A DNA stretch of 15,783 nucleotides from an uncultured Clostridia bacterium (GTDB lineage: Bacteria; Bacillota; Clostridia; Oscillospirales; Acutalibacteraceae): contig CALDOU010000027.1 in NCBI GenBank assembly GCA_937912175.1, forward strand, positions 1 through 15,783, written 5' to 3'. Below the pieces are notes generated by a model. The model had not been told where the DNA came from, did no database searches, and saw nothing but the letters and a program-made list of their open reading frames with translations. Each line of letters starts with the position of its first letter. Position 1 is the first letter of the stretch. This document shows, piece after piece, positions 7,509 through 15,317 of this stretch. A program made the translations under genes and the position numbers.

Positions 7509-7537
7509 TTGAATTATATGTCATAGTATGTTATAAT
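7509..7537 (+). promoter_or_regulatory. Promoter of the cdd-transketolase run
   Basis: TTGAAT (7509-7514), a 17-base spacer and a perfect TATAAT (7532-7537) with an extended -10 (TGT just before it) make a strong promoter. It lies 56 bases upstream of the cdd start at 7594. It probably drives cdd and both transketolase genes, perhaps also the M15 peptidase gene. Confidence 0.75.
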
Positions 7538-7593
7538 GTAATTAAATTTTAAACTGTGCATATTTGGATGTTATAGACTTAGGGGATGAAATT

Positions 7594-8013
7594 TTGGAAA
7601 TAACTCAAAAATTAATATTGTCAGCTATAGAAGCTCGCAAAAAAGCATATACTCCGTATTCAAAATTTAAAGTCGGAGCTGCGCTTCTTACATATGACGA
7701 AAAAATATATGAAGGCTTTAATATAGAATGTTCTGCATATTCCGTTTGCAACTGTGCTGAGCGTACAGCACTTTTCAGAGCTGTTTTTGATGGTTATAAA
7801 AAATTTTTCGCAATTGCCGTTGTCGGCGGCAAAGAAGAGGAAAATGATGAGCTTTCTTCATATTGTCCGCCTTGTGGAATGTGTCGCCAGGCGTTGCGTG
7901 AATTTTGCGAACCTCAAACTTTTAAAATTATTATTGCAAAAAATATTAACGATTTTAAAATTTACACTTTGGAAGATTTACTTCCGAAAAGTTTTGGACC
8001 TGATAACCTTTAA
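7594..8013 (+). CDS. cdd: Cytidine deaminase
   Basis: This enzyme hydrolyses cytidine and deoxycytidine to uridine and deoxyuridine in pyrimidine salvage. The family core is clear: YTPYSKFKVGAAL near the N-terminus, the NIECSAYS substrate strand, CAERTALF with one zinc cysteine and the catalytic glutamate, and CPPCGMCRQ with two more zinc cysteines. The start is set at TTG 7594, eight bases after AGGGGA (7581-7586), giving 139 residues, close to the normal length for the small tetrameric class. The frame is open upstream to a TTG at 7564, but that codon has no Shine-Dalgarno and would add ten atypical residues. It is the first gene after the promoter at 7509-7537, and the transketolase subunit follows 38 bases later. 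Confidence 0.95.
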   Translation: MEITQKLILSAIEARKKAYTPYSKFKVGAALLTYDEKIYEGFNIECSAYSVCNCAERTALFRAVFDGYKKFFAIAVVGGKEEENDELSSYCPPCGMCRQALREFCEPQTFKIIIAKNINDFKIYTLEDLLPKSFGPDNL

Positions 8014-8051
8014 TTTGTAAACAGACAGAAAATTTATAGGAGGAACCGAGT

Positions 8052-8894
8052 TTGAATTTTGAATTAAAATGTAATGAAATAAGAAAAAATATATTAACGG
8101 AAATAGGAACTTTGGGAGTGGGACATATAGGCGGGTCGCTTTCCATAGTTGAGGTTTTGGTTATGCTTTATTATAAGCATATGAATATTGATCCGAAAAA
8201 TCCTCAAAAAGAAGGAAGAGACAGGTTAATTGTTTCCAAAGGCCATAGTGGCCCTGCGGTATATGCAGTTTTAGCTGATTTGGGATATTTTCCGAAAGAA
8301 TGGTTGCTTACTTTAAATCAGCCCGGAACCAATCTTCCGAGTCACTGCGATATGAACAGAACTCCCGGAATAGATATGACCACCGGTTCTCTTGGCCAGG
8401 GGTTTTCTTGTGCGGTAGGTATTGCCAAAGCATCAAAATTAAAAAATGACGGAGCAAAAATTTATACCATAATTGGTGATGGCGAATCTCAGGAAGGACA
8501 AATATGGGAGGCGGCTATGTTTGCATCTCATCAGAAACTTAATAATTTGATTGCATTTACGGATTATAACAAACTTCAACTTGACGGTACCATTGAAAAA
8601 GTTTGCTCTTTGGAGCCCATTAAAGATAAATGGGAGGCTTTTGGTTGGGAAGTTATAGAGGTTAAAAACGGAAATAATTGTGAGGAAATTGATATTGCCG
8701 TTTCTAAGGCGAAAAATTCCGAAAAACCGGTGATGATTATTTTAAATACCGTCAAAGGTTGCGGAGTCGGATTTGCGGAAAAAGCGGGGACCTCCAATCA
8801 TAGTATGCCTGTATCGAAAGAACTTTTTGAAGCGGGAATAACTGAACTTAATGTTAAAGAATTGATTTTAAAAGAATTAAATTCTGAAATTTAA
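8052..8894 (+). CDS. Transketolase, N-terminal subunit
   Basis: This 280-residue protein is the thiamine-diphosphate-binding half of a split transketolase, which transfers two-carbon units between pentose and triose/hexose phosphates. Visible landmarks are GHIGGS (His25), SKGHSGP (His65), the TTGSLGQG segment (110-117), and the thiamine-diphosphate/metal motif running from GDGESQEG (142-149) to Asn173. The start is TTG 8052, with the strong Shine-Dalgarno TAGGAGGAA about seven bases upstream. The C-terminal subunit follows 24 bases later. Split transketolases are common in Clostridia and archaea. The sequence fits transketolase better than DXP synthase, which is normally one long chain. Confidence 0.93.
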   Translation: MNFELKCNEIRKNILTEIGTLGVGHIGGSLSIVEVLVMLYYKHMNIDPKNPQKEGRDRLIVSKGHSGPAVYAVLADLGYFPKEWLLTLNQPGTNLPSHCDMNRTPGIDMTTGSLGQGFSCAVGIAKASKLKNDGAKIYTIIGDGESQEGQIWEAAMFASHQKLNNLIAFTDYNKLQLDGTIEKVCSLEPIKDKWEAFGWEVIEVKNGNNCEEIDIAVSKAKNSEKPVMIILNTVKGCGVGFAEKAGTSNHSMPVSKELFEAGITELNVKELILKELNSEI

Positions 8895-8918
8895 CTATAA
8901 AAGGGGAATAATTTACTG

Positions 8919-9854
8919 ATGGAAATGAGACAATTATTTGCTCAAGAGCTTGAAAAAGCTATGAGCGAAAATGAAAATATTGTTATTATAAATGCAGATT
9001 TAGCAAAACCAAACGGAATGTCAAAAATCTGTGAAAAGTATCCGGACAGATCCATTAACGTAGGGGTTGCGGAGCAGAATATGGCTTCTATTGCAGCGGG
9101 TATGAGCAGTTATGGATTTGTTCCGTTTATCTGTACGTTTACTCCTTTTGCAACAAGGCGTATATGTGATCAAATAGCTATTTCCATATGTTATGCTAAA
9201 CAAAATGTTAAGATTATAGGTTCTGATCCCGGTATAAGTGCGGAATATAACGGTGGCACGCATATGAGTTTTGAAGATATAGGTGTACTTCGCAGTATTC
9301 CCAACATGGTGATATTTGAACCTGTTGATAACGTCCAGCTTAAAAACATGTTTCCGCAAATTTTGGATTACAATGGCCCCGTGTATATAAGAATGCTTAG
9401 GAAGACCGCACCGGAAATATTTTCTGAAAATGAAAAGTTTAATTTATTTAAATCTAAATTAATCAAAGAGGGAACAGATGTTAGTATTTTTTGCTCCGGT
9501 CTAATGGTTTCGGAAACCCTGGAAGCCAATGAGATTTTAAAAGAAAAGGGTATAAATGCCGAAATAATTAATATCCATACTATTAAACCCATTGATGAAG
9601 AAAGTATAATTGCGTCTGCGAAAAAAACAGGTGCGGTTGTTACGGTGGAAAATCACAATATTATTGGTGGACTTCGCAGTGCGGTAGCAGAAGTTCTTGC
9701 GGAAAATCACCCTGTTCCTTTACGTTCGATTGGAATAAAGGACGCCTTTGGTCAGGTTGGAAAAATGCCCTATTTAAAAGAAACATATAATATGACTGCC
9801 AAAGATATAGTTAAAGCGGTAATATCAGTATTAGAATCCAAAAATTCACTATAA
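8919..9854 (+). CDS. Transketolase, C-terminal subunit
   Basis: This 311-residue protein carries the pyrimidine-binding and C-terminal domains of the split transketolase. The catalytic glutamate that activates thiamine diphosphate is Glu52 in GVAEQNM. The GGTHMSFED stretch (112-120) carries the expected active-site histidine (His115). The last third is the regulatory-type C-terminal domain. The ATG is preceded by AAGGGGA (8901-8907) with an 11-base gap. It must pair with the subunit encoded just upstream to be active. Together with cdd it suggests that pentose from nucleosides enters the pentose phosphate pool, although no nucleoside phosphorylase or phosphopentomutase is seen here. Confidence 0.93.
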   Translation: MEMRQLFAQELEKAMSENENIVIINADLAKPNGMSKICEKYPDRSINVGVAEQNMASIAAGMSSYGFVPFICTFTPFATRRICDQIAISICYAKQNVKIIGSDPGISAEYNGGTHMSFEDIGVLRSIPNMVIFEPVDNVQLKNMFPQILDYNGPVYIRMLRKTAPEIFSENEKFNLFKSKLIKEGTDVSIFCSGLMVSETLEANEILKEKGINAEIINIHTIKPIDEESIIASAKKTGAVVTVENHNIIGGLRSAVAEVLAENHPVPLRSIGIKDAFGQVGKMPYLKETYNMTAKDIVKAVISVLESKNSL

Positions 9855-9891
9855 TAAAAATCATAAAATAAATATAAAAGAAAGGTTAAAC

Positions 9892-10653
9892 ATGAAATTA
9901 TCAAAATTTTTTAAAACAATAATTAGTTTAGCGGTTTGTTTTTCTGAGTTATTATTAATTAAGAGCAATAATGTTTCGGCGCGAACAACGGTTTTATGTC
10001 CGGGGTTTAGTTATGAGGATATATCACCGGAATTGCAAGATCGTATAAACGAAAAGTCGTTTAAGGTGAAGTCTTCTGAAGGTAAAATTAATGATTGGGT
10101 TAGATTTGAAGATTTAAGATATTTAAAAGTTAAGCACTGGGGTTATGACGAAAAAGATCATGACGGAGAGTTAATAGTTCATTCATCTGTTGCGCAAGAG
10201 GTATTGGAAATTTTCAAAGAATTATATGATTCAAAATTCCCAATTTATCAAATGAAGTTAATAGAAAATTATGATGTTGATGATGATAAATCTATGGCTG
10301 CTAACAATTCCCATGCATTTAGAATTACAGAAGGGTCTTTTAAATCTAAAAGGCCGTGGCATGGTCTGGGTTTGGCAATAGATATTAATCCATTGGTTAA
10401 TCCTTGCATATATACGGATGCAAAGGAAGGGGAAGAAAAGTTTGTTCCTTTTAATGCCGAAAAATATTTAGACAGAGGGCTTTTTGAAAAAGGGATGATT
10501 AAGGCCGACGGTAGTAATGTATGTTATAACGCTTTTATTAAACGAGGCTGGGAATGGGGCGGCTCTTGGAATAGCCCGGTTGATTTACACCATTTTCAAA
10601 AGTATCCTTGGTATACCGAATTTCCCAGAAAATATAAAGATGAGATAAAATAA
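9892..10653 (+). CDS. Secreted M15-family (VanY-like) D-alanyl-D-alanine carboxypeptidase or endopeptidase
   Basis: This 253-residue exported protein has a signal peptide at residues 1-30 (basic start, hydrophobic core, cleavage likely after VSA). The catalytic domain shows the M15 pattern: SMAANNSHAF (134-143), WHGLGLAIDINP (156-167) with zinc ligands His157 and Asp164, then GWEWGG (219-224) and DLHHFQ (231-236) with the third zinc histidine, probably His234. Family members cut D-Ala-D-Ala or other peptide bonds of peptidoglycan stems; the exact bond cannot be told from the sequence. There is no cell-wall-binding domain. The Shine-Dalgarno GAAAGG is about seven bases before the ATG. It lies 37 bases after the transketolase gene in the same direction, but no metabolic link is evident. 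Confidence 0.88.
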   Translation: MKLSKFFKTIISLAVCFSELLLIKSNNVSARTTVLCPGFSYEDISPELQDRINEKSFKVKSSEGKINDWVRFEDLRYLKVKHWGYDEKDHDGELIVHSSVAQEVLEIFKELYDSKFPIYQMKLIENYDVDDDKSMAANNSHAFRITEGSFKSKRPWHGLGLAIDINPLVNPCIYTDAKEGEEKFVPFNAEKYLDRGLFEKGMIKADGSNVCYNAFIKRGWEWGGSWNSPVDLHHFQKYPWYTEFPRKYKDEIK

Positions 10654-10696
10654 CCGAAAAATTCAGAAATGTTATTTGGTTTATATTTTTGTTTTT
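10652..10696 (+). terminator. Possible weak terminator after the M15 peptidase gene
   Basis: An imperfect stem pairs 10652-10661 with 10672-10681 (AACCGAA with TTTGGTT, one mismatch, then two A-T pairs). A T-rich tail follows (10682-10696). It overlaps the stop codon. The stem is weak, so termination would be partial at best. Confidence 0.3.
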
Positions 10697-10785
10697 AAGC
10701 ATGGCATATATTGAAATATTTGGATAAAAGTTGTAAACTATATAAAATGAATTCAATTTGTTTTTAGTTTTTGGGAGTGAATTAT

Positions 10786-11817
10786 TTGAATAACAAAGCT
10801 TGTTGCTTAATACTTGCCGCAGGTGAAGGAAAAAGAATGAAATCCAATATTCCAAAGGTTCTTTCTTCGGTTTTATTTGAACCTATGGTCGGTTGGGTGA
10901 TTAATTCCGTGGTTACATGTGATATAAAAAATATTTGTGTAGTTACAGGTTATAAACATGAACTTGTTAAAGAATATCTGTCAAGTTTGGATTATAATCT
11001 TGAAAGTGTAATTCAAAATGAAAGAAAAGGTACTGCTCATGCTGTTATTACAGCTATGCCTTTTTTGGAAAAATATAAAAACGGTGATGTGTTGATTTTG
11101 GGTGGCGATGCGCCTTTTATTGACAGGCCGACTATTACCAAAGCTTATAAGATACATAAAAATTCAAATAATTCAGCTACTATTATTTCTTCAAAATTAG
11201 ATAATCCCTGGGGATACGGAAGGATTATTCGTAATAATACCGATTATAATGTTCAAGCTATTGTGGAAGAGCAGGACGCAACTTTTAATCAACGCTCAAT
11301 TAAAGAAATAAATTCCGGTGCGTATTGGTTTAAAGTAAACGATTTAATAAAATATTTGGATAAAATAACAAATGATACTTTTCAAAATGAATATTATCTT
11401 ACTTCTGTAATTAAGCTTTTAATAGATGACGGGTATCGGGTTGATGCTTTTGAAACATCTTCGTGCGATGTGGCATTGGGGGCTAATGATACTTCTCAGC
11501 TTCAAAGCTTAAATGAAATTGCAAGAAATAAAGTTTTGGATGAACTTGTGGAACACGGAGTTAAAATACCGTGTAAAGATGGTATAATTATCGGCAAGTG
11601 GGTTAAAGTCGATTCCGGTACCACAATTTTACCCGGTACAATACTCAGCGGAGATACTTCTATCGGTAAAGAGTGTATAATAGGGCCAAACAGCCAGGTT
11701 ATAGATTGTTTTGTCGGAGACAATGCGGTTATAAACGCAAGTTATTGTAAAAACAGTAATATACCCGACAATAAAAATATAGGACCTTTTGCTTCTATGG
11801 TGAATTTACGTGAATAG
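10786..11817 (+). CDS. glmU: Short GlmU: UDP-GlcNAc pyrophosphorylase domain, acetyltransferase domain truncated
   Basis: The first two thirds match the uridyltransferase half of GlmU, which makes UDP-GlcNAc from GlcNAc-1-phosphate and UTP for the cell wall. Landmarks are LAAGEGKRMKS (10-20), KGTAHAV, GGDAP (106-110), NPWGYGRII, VEEQDA, INSGAYWF and NEYYLTSVI. From about residue 265 a left-handed beta-helix begins (IGKWVKV..., TSIGKECIIGPNSQV). The protein stops at residue 343 in GPFASMVNLRE. Full-length GlmU has about 455 residues and continues there with PG and the acetyltransferase active site. No remainder of that domain is present in any frame downstream before prs. The start is TTG 10786, eight bases after GGGAG (10773-10777). 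The glmU-prs-pth order supports orthology with Firmicutes glmU. Confidence 0.9.
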   Translation: MNNKACCLILAAGEGKRMKSNIPKVLSSVLFEPMVGWVINSVVTCDIKNICVVTGYKHELVKEYLSSLDYNLESVIQNERKGTAHAVITAMPFLEKYKNGDVLILGGDAPFIDRPTITKAYKIHKNSNNSATIISSKLDNPWGYGRIIRNNTDYNVQAIVEEQDATFNQRSIKEINSGAYWFKVNDLIKYLDKITNDTFQNEYYLTSVIKLLIDDGYRVDAFETSSCDVALGANDTSQLQSLNEIARNKVLDELVEHGVKIPCKDGIIIGKWVKVDSGTTILPGTILSGDTSIGKECIIGPNSQVIDCFVGDNAVINASYCKNSNIPDNKNIGPFASMVNLRE

Positions 11818-11889
11818 TTGAATTTGTAATTTGTATAATAATTAAAATTTGTAAAATATAAAAATAAAGATGTAGAAGGAGAAAAAACT

Positions 11890-12852
11890 ATGGAGTGTCC
11901 AGGTCGAATAAGAAAAATTTTTACGGCAAATTCCAATCCTCAATTAGCGGAAAGTATAGCCAAAGAGCTTGGTTGTGAACTCGGAAAATCAGAGATCAAA
12001 CATTTTAGTGATGGCGAAATTTCAGTTTCCATTCATGAATCTGTACGAGGAGCAGACTGTTTTATAATTCAATCTACATGTAATCCCGTAAATGAAAATT
12101 TGATGGAGTTATTGTTGATGATTGATGCCGTAAAGAGAGCTTCCGCCGCAAGAATTACGGCTGTAATACCGTATTTCGGATATGCGCGCCAAGACCGTAA
12201 AGCAAAACCTCGTGATCCGATTTCGGCAAAATTAGTTTCCAATTTAATTTCCACTGCAGGTGCGGACAGAATTTTAACTTTAGAGCTTCATACATTACAA
12301 ATACAAGGATTTTTTGATATTCCGGTTGACCATATAATTTCAGCTCCGCTTTTTGCGTCTTTTGTAAAAGAAATCGATGGATTTAATCCTGAAGAATTTA
12401 CGGTTTTAGCTCCGGATTTTGGCTCTGTTTCAAGAGCAAGGCAATTTGCAACACGTTTGGGTTGTCCGTTGGCATTGATTGATAAAAGACGTCCACGCGC
12501 CAATGTAAGCCAGGTTATGAATATAATCGGTGATGTTAAAGATAAAAAAATCATATTGGTTGATGATATAATTGATACTGCCGGTACAATTTGCAATGCA
12601 GCAAACGCTGTTATAGAAAAAGGTGGAGCAAAGGAAGTTTATGCTTATGTTGCTCACCCTGTACTTTCGGGTGACGCTTTGGAAAAATTGCAGAAAAGTG
12701 CCATTAAAAAGATGATAGTGTTAAATACAATTAACTTGCCCGATTGCAAAATGTTAGATAAGTTTACAGTTTTGAATGTTGCGCCTGTTTTGTCCGAAGC
12801 GATTAAAAGAATAAATAGCGATATGCCTATTTCTACAATGATTTTAGAATAA
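11890..12852 (+). CDS. prs: Ribose-phosphate pyrophosphokinase (PRPP synthetase)
   Basis: This enzyme makes PRPP from ribose 5-phosphate and ATP, the donor for purine, pyrimidine, NAD, histidine and tryptophan synthesis. The 320-residue class I protein shows the ATP-contacting RQDRK (100-104), the catalytic histidine His134 in LELHTLQIQGFFDIPVDH, the flexible loop KRRPRA (199-204) and the PRPP loop DDIIDTAGT (225-233). The family's usual D-L-H-A reads E-L-H-T here, a mild change. The ATG has a strong Shine-Dalgarno (GAAGGAG) about eight bases upstream. A perfect TATAAT at 11834-11839 in the gap after glmU could be an internal promoter, but its -35 region (TGAATA) is poor. Ribose 5-phosphate from the nearby transketolase would be its substrate. 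Confidence 0.97.
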   Translation: MECPGRIRKIFTANSNPQLAESIAKELGCELGKSEIKHFSDGEISVSIHESVRGADCFIIQSTCNPVNENLMELLLMIDAVKRASAARITAVIPYFGYARQDRKAKPRDPISAKLVSNLISTAGADRILTLELHTLQIQGFFDIPVDHIISAPLFASFVKEIDGFNPEEFTVLAPDFGSVSRARQFATRLGCPLALIDKRRPRANVSQVMNIIGDVKDKKIILVDDIIDTAGTICNAANAVIEKGGAKEVYAYVAHPVLSGDALEKLQKSAIKKMIVLNTINLPDCKMLDKFTVLNVAPVLSEAIKRINSDMPISTMILE

Positions 12853-12888
12853 TTTTTGCCTTTATAATTTAAAATGAGAGTTTTTGAA

Positions 12889-13464
12889 ATGAGTAATATT
12901 GATTACATTATAGTGGGATTGGGAAATCCCGGGAAAGATTATGAAAACACGCGTCATAACATTGGGTTTATGACGCTTGACTTTATTGCCCAAAAATCAA
13001 ATATTACATGGGATTTTCAAAAATTCAAATCAATTTATGGCATTGGTTTTTTAAATAATAAAAAAGTATTACTTTTAAAACCTCAAACCTTTATGAATTT
13101 GAGCGGTCAAGCAGTAGCTCTTTTGATGTCTTTTTATAAAGTACCCCCTGAAAAAGTTATTTTGATTTTTGATGATGTTTCTTTACCTGTTGGAAAAATC
13201 AGAATTCGTAAAAAAGGTTCTGCGGGAGGGCATAACGGGGTAAAAAGTATAATTGGGCTTTGCGGAGGCGACAATTTTCCCAGAATTAAAATCGGAGTTG
13301 GAAACAAGCCGAATGAAAATTGGGATTTGGCAGATTGGGTTTTATCAAAGTTCAGTAATGAGGAGTCAAAAACTTTGAGTGAACGGATGAATAAAATTTG
13401 TGATGCATTAAATTTAATGATTGAAGATAAAACAGACGATGCAATGAATAAATTTAATAATTGA
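12889..13464 (+). CDS. pth: Peptidyl-tRNA hydrolase
   Basis: This enzyme frees tRNA from peptidyl-tRNAs that drop off ribosomes. The 191-residue protein shows all hallmarks: GLGNPGKDYENTRHNIGF with Asn13 and the catalytic His23, FMNLSG with Asn70, FDDVSLPVG with Asp95, and GSAGGHNGVKSI with His115 and Asn116. The start is set at ATG 12889, eight bases after GAGAG, because the family begins just before the IVGLGNPG strand. An in-frame ATG at 12874 would add five residues and has no Shine-Dalgarno. It follows prs by 36 bases. The order glmU-prs-pth resembles that of Bacillus, where a ribosomal L25/Ctc gene lies between prs and pth; that gene is absent here. Confidence 0.96.
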   Translation: MSNIDYIIVGLGNPGKDYENTRHNIGFMTLDFIAQKSNITWDFQKFKSIYGIGFLNNKKVLLLKPQTFMNLSGQAVALLMSFYKVPPEKVILIFDDVSLPVGKIRIRKKGSAGGHNGVKSIIGLCGGDNFPRIKIGVGNKPNENWDLADWVLSKFSNEESKTLSERMNKICDALNLMIEDKTDDAMNKFNN

Positions 13465-13516
13465 TTTAATGTGTAATTATATAATAATTTAAAAATATTA
13501 ATTCAAGGTGGTGAAA

Positions 13517-13547
13517 AAGAAAATTAATTTTGAAAATTAATTTTCTT
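13517..13547. repeat. Tandem 13-bp palindromic repeat in the tlyA leader
   Basis: A 13-bp unit (13519-13531) is repeated directly at 13532-13544. Its 12-bp core is itself a palindrome, so the region also reads as a perfect 15-bp inverted repeat (13517-13531 with 13533-13547) around one central G. The stem is almost all A-T. It has no T-run after it, so it is not a classic terminator. It lies between a Shine-Dalgarno-like AAGGTGG (13505-13511) and the tlyA ATG at 13562. Confidence 0.7.
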
Positions 13548-13561
13548 AAATAAATAATCAG

Positions 13562-14359
13562 ATGAAAAAGCGTTTAGATGTTATTTTATTTGAAAAAGGT
13601 CTTACGGAAAGTCGAGAAAAAGCAAAACTTGCCATAATGGAAGGTCTTGTTTACGTAGATAATCAAAAATCGGATAAACCCGGTAGTATGTATAGCGAAG
13701 AAAGTAATTTTGAAATAAGGGGCAATAAAATGCCATACGTCAGCCGTGGAGGGTTCAAGTTAGAAAAAGCGATAGAATCATTTAATATAAATTTAAATGG
13801 TTTGACGTGTATGGATGTGGGTGCTTCAACGGGCGGTTTTACCGATTGCATGCTTAAGAATGGTTGTGAAAAAGTATATTCGATTGATGTTGGATATGGT
13901 CAACTTGATTGGAAACTTAGAAATAATCCTAATGTCATTAATTTGGAACGTACAAATATCAGACATATAGATAAGTCCTTGATAAAAGATGAAATTGACT
14001 TTTTTTCCGTTGATGTTTCTTTTATTTCTCTAAAATTGGTTTTGCCTGTAATAAGAGAAATAGTAAAGAGCGGAGCGCTGGGTGTTTGTTTAATTAAACC
14101 TCAATTTGAAGCCGGAAGAGAAAAAGTAGGGAAAAAAGGCGTTGTAAGAGATAAAGATGTCCACCAAGAAGTAGTGCAAAATATATGTGACTTTTGTATC
14201 GAAAATGGTTTCGCTGTACTGGATTTGGATTTTTCTCCGATTAAAGGCCCCGAAGGGAATATTGAATATTTGGTTTTAATAAAAAAATCCGATAATCCTT
14301 ATATTGATGAGCCGGTGGATATTGAAAATACTATATGTTTTTCCCATGAAGAGTTGTAA
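13562..14359 (+). CDS. tlyA: TlyA-family methyltransferase (S4 domain plus FtsJ-like domain)
   Basis: This 265-residue protein has an N-terminal S4 RNA-binding domain (about 1-60; it begins KKRLDVILFEKGL), the linker SRGGFKLEKA (61-70), and a Rossmann-type methyltransferase domain with the SAM motif MDVGASTGGFTD (84-95). The acid of SVDVSFIS (Asp151) and LIKPQFEAGRE (178-187) match the family. In Mycobacterium, TlyA 2'-O-methylates 16S and 23S rRNA; in Firmicutes the name is often applied without proof, and a haemolysin role is unlikely. The ATG has no Shine-Dalgarno within 20 bases. The nearest one is 50 bases upstream, beyond the palindrome at 13517-13547, and the frame is closed upstream by a stop at 13547. 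The gene precedes nadK, a frequent pairing in Clostridia. Confidence 0.92.
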   Translation: MKKRLDVILFEKGLTESREKAKLAIMEGLVYVDNQKSDKPGSMYSEESNFEIRGNKMPYVSRGGFKLEKAIESFNINLNGLTCMDVGASTGGFTDCMLKNGCEKVYSIDVGYGQLDWKLRNNPNVINLERTNIRHIDKSLIKDEIDFFSVDVSFISLKLVLPVIREIVKSGALGVCLIKPQFEAGREKVGKKGVVRDKDVHQEVVQNICDFCIENGFAVLDLDFSPIKGPEGNIEYLVLIKKSDNPYIDEPVDIENTICFSHEEL

Positions 14360-14404
14360 TCGTTTAGGAACAATGTTTGAATTTTTTTGTAGGGGATATG
14401 TTGT

Positions 14405-15259
14405 TTGAAACTGGCTTTTGTTTTTAATGAATCTAAAAGTAATAGTTTTGAAAATGCTTATATGATTATAAGTTTCTTTTTGAAACGTGGTATAAAAGTT
14501 TCCGTTTTAAAAAATTATTGTGAAAAATTTAAGGGCTTGGACCTAAATTTGTTTTCAGATATTGATGAATTATTGCAAAATAATGATATCGCTGTGGCTT
14601 TGGGTGGAGACGGAACCATTATGCGAGTGGCTAAAATGGCTTCTAAGTATAATTTACCGGTTTTCGGAATTAATAACGGTCGTTTGGGGTTTATGGCGAG
14701 CGCTGAATATAATCATTTAGAAAAACTTTCTGAGTTTATTGACGGAAAATACACAATAAGTAAAAGAATGATGTTGAGGACAGTTCAAAAAAGCCGTGAG
14801 TTTTTTGCTTTGAATGACGTGGTTATAAATCGTACCCCTGATTCTCAAATAATTGATTGCCAAGTTGAAAGATTATCTCAAAGAATATGTACCTATCATG
14901 CTGACGGTTTGATTATATCCACTCCCACGGGTTCTACGGCATATTCACTTGCCGCAAACGGTCCTATAGTTCAAAGTGATATGGAGTGTTTTTTAATAAG
15001 TCCTATTTGTGCACATTCTCTTTCTGCAAGGAGTATGATTTTAAAAGATGATATGCCTATAAACTTAAATTATATTCCAAAAAAAAATTCTAAGATTATA
15101 ATTTCAATTGACGGACAGGTTTGTTTGGAAGATGATAAGCCGGGTGTTTTAAAAATAGAAAAATCGGATTTATGCGCTAAATTTATAGAGTTGGATTCTT
15201 GTAGTTTTTATAGTAATATAGATAAAAAGTTAATAAATAAAATTTCTGATACTTTTTGA
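14405..15259 (+). CDS. nadK: NAD kinase
   Basis: This enzyme phosphorylates NAD to NADP with ATP or polyphosphate. At 284 residues it has normal length. Landmarks are the GGDG motif (67-70; Asp69 catalytic) followed by TIMRVA, NNGRLGFMA (90-98), FALNDVVINR (134-143), and the long conserved stretch from ADGLIISTPTGSTAY (166-180) to NGPIV. The start is TTG 14405, eight bases after AGGGGA (14391-14396); no other start fits as well. It follows tlyA by 45 bases in the same direction and is followed by a phosphotransacylase gene. In many Clostridia, argR and recN follow nadK; they do not here. Confidence 0.96.
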   Translation: MKLAFVFNESKSNSFENAYMIISFFLKRGIKVSVLKNYCEKFKGLDLNLFSDIDELLQNNDIAVALGGDGTIMRVAKMASKYNLPVFGINNGRLGFMASAEYNHLEKLSEFIDGKYTISKRMMLRTVQKSREFFALNDVVINRTPDSQIIDCQVERLSQRICTYHADGLIISTPTGSTAYSLAANGPIVQSDMECFLISPICAHSLSARSMILKDDMPINLNYIPKKNSKIIISIDGQVCLEDDKPGVLKIEKSDLCAKFIELDSCSFYSNIDKKLINKISDTF

Positions 15260-15317
15260 TTAAAAAAGGGGTGAAGGGAAGGCGCAAATAATACTTGTGC
15301 CGATTTTTCCGAAATTT

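Noticed and set aside
9021..9359. 112-codon minus-strand frame inside the transketolase C-subunit gene
   Set aside because: It is antisense to a strongly conserved gene and shows no protein-like features.
10700..10750. TATAAA-like -10 box upstream of glmU
   Set aside because: The best -35 candidate (TTGGAT) sits only about 15 bases away and matches poorly, so I did not call a promoter.
13462..13485. TATAAT near 13480 as a promoter for tlyA
   Set aside because: No acceptable -35 box lies 16-18 bases upstream; the -10 match alone is not enough in such AT-rich DNA.
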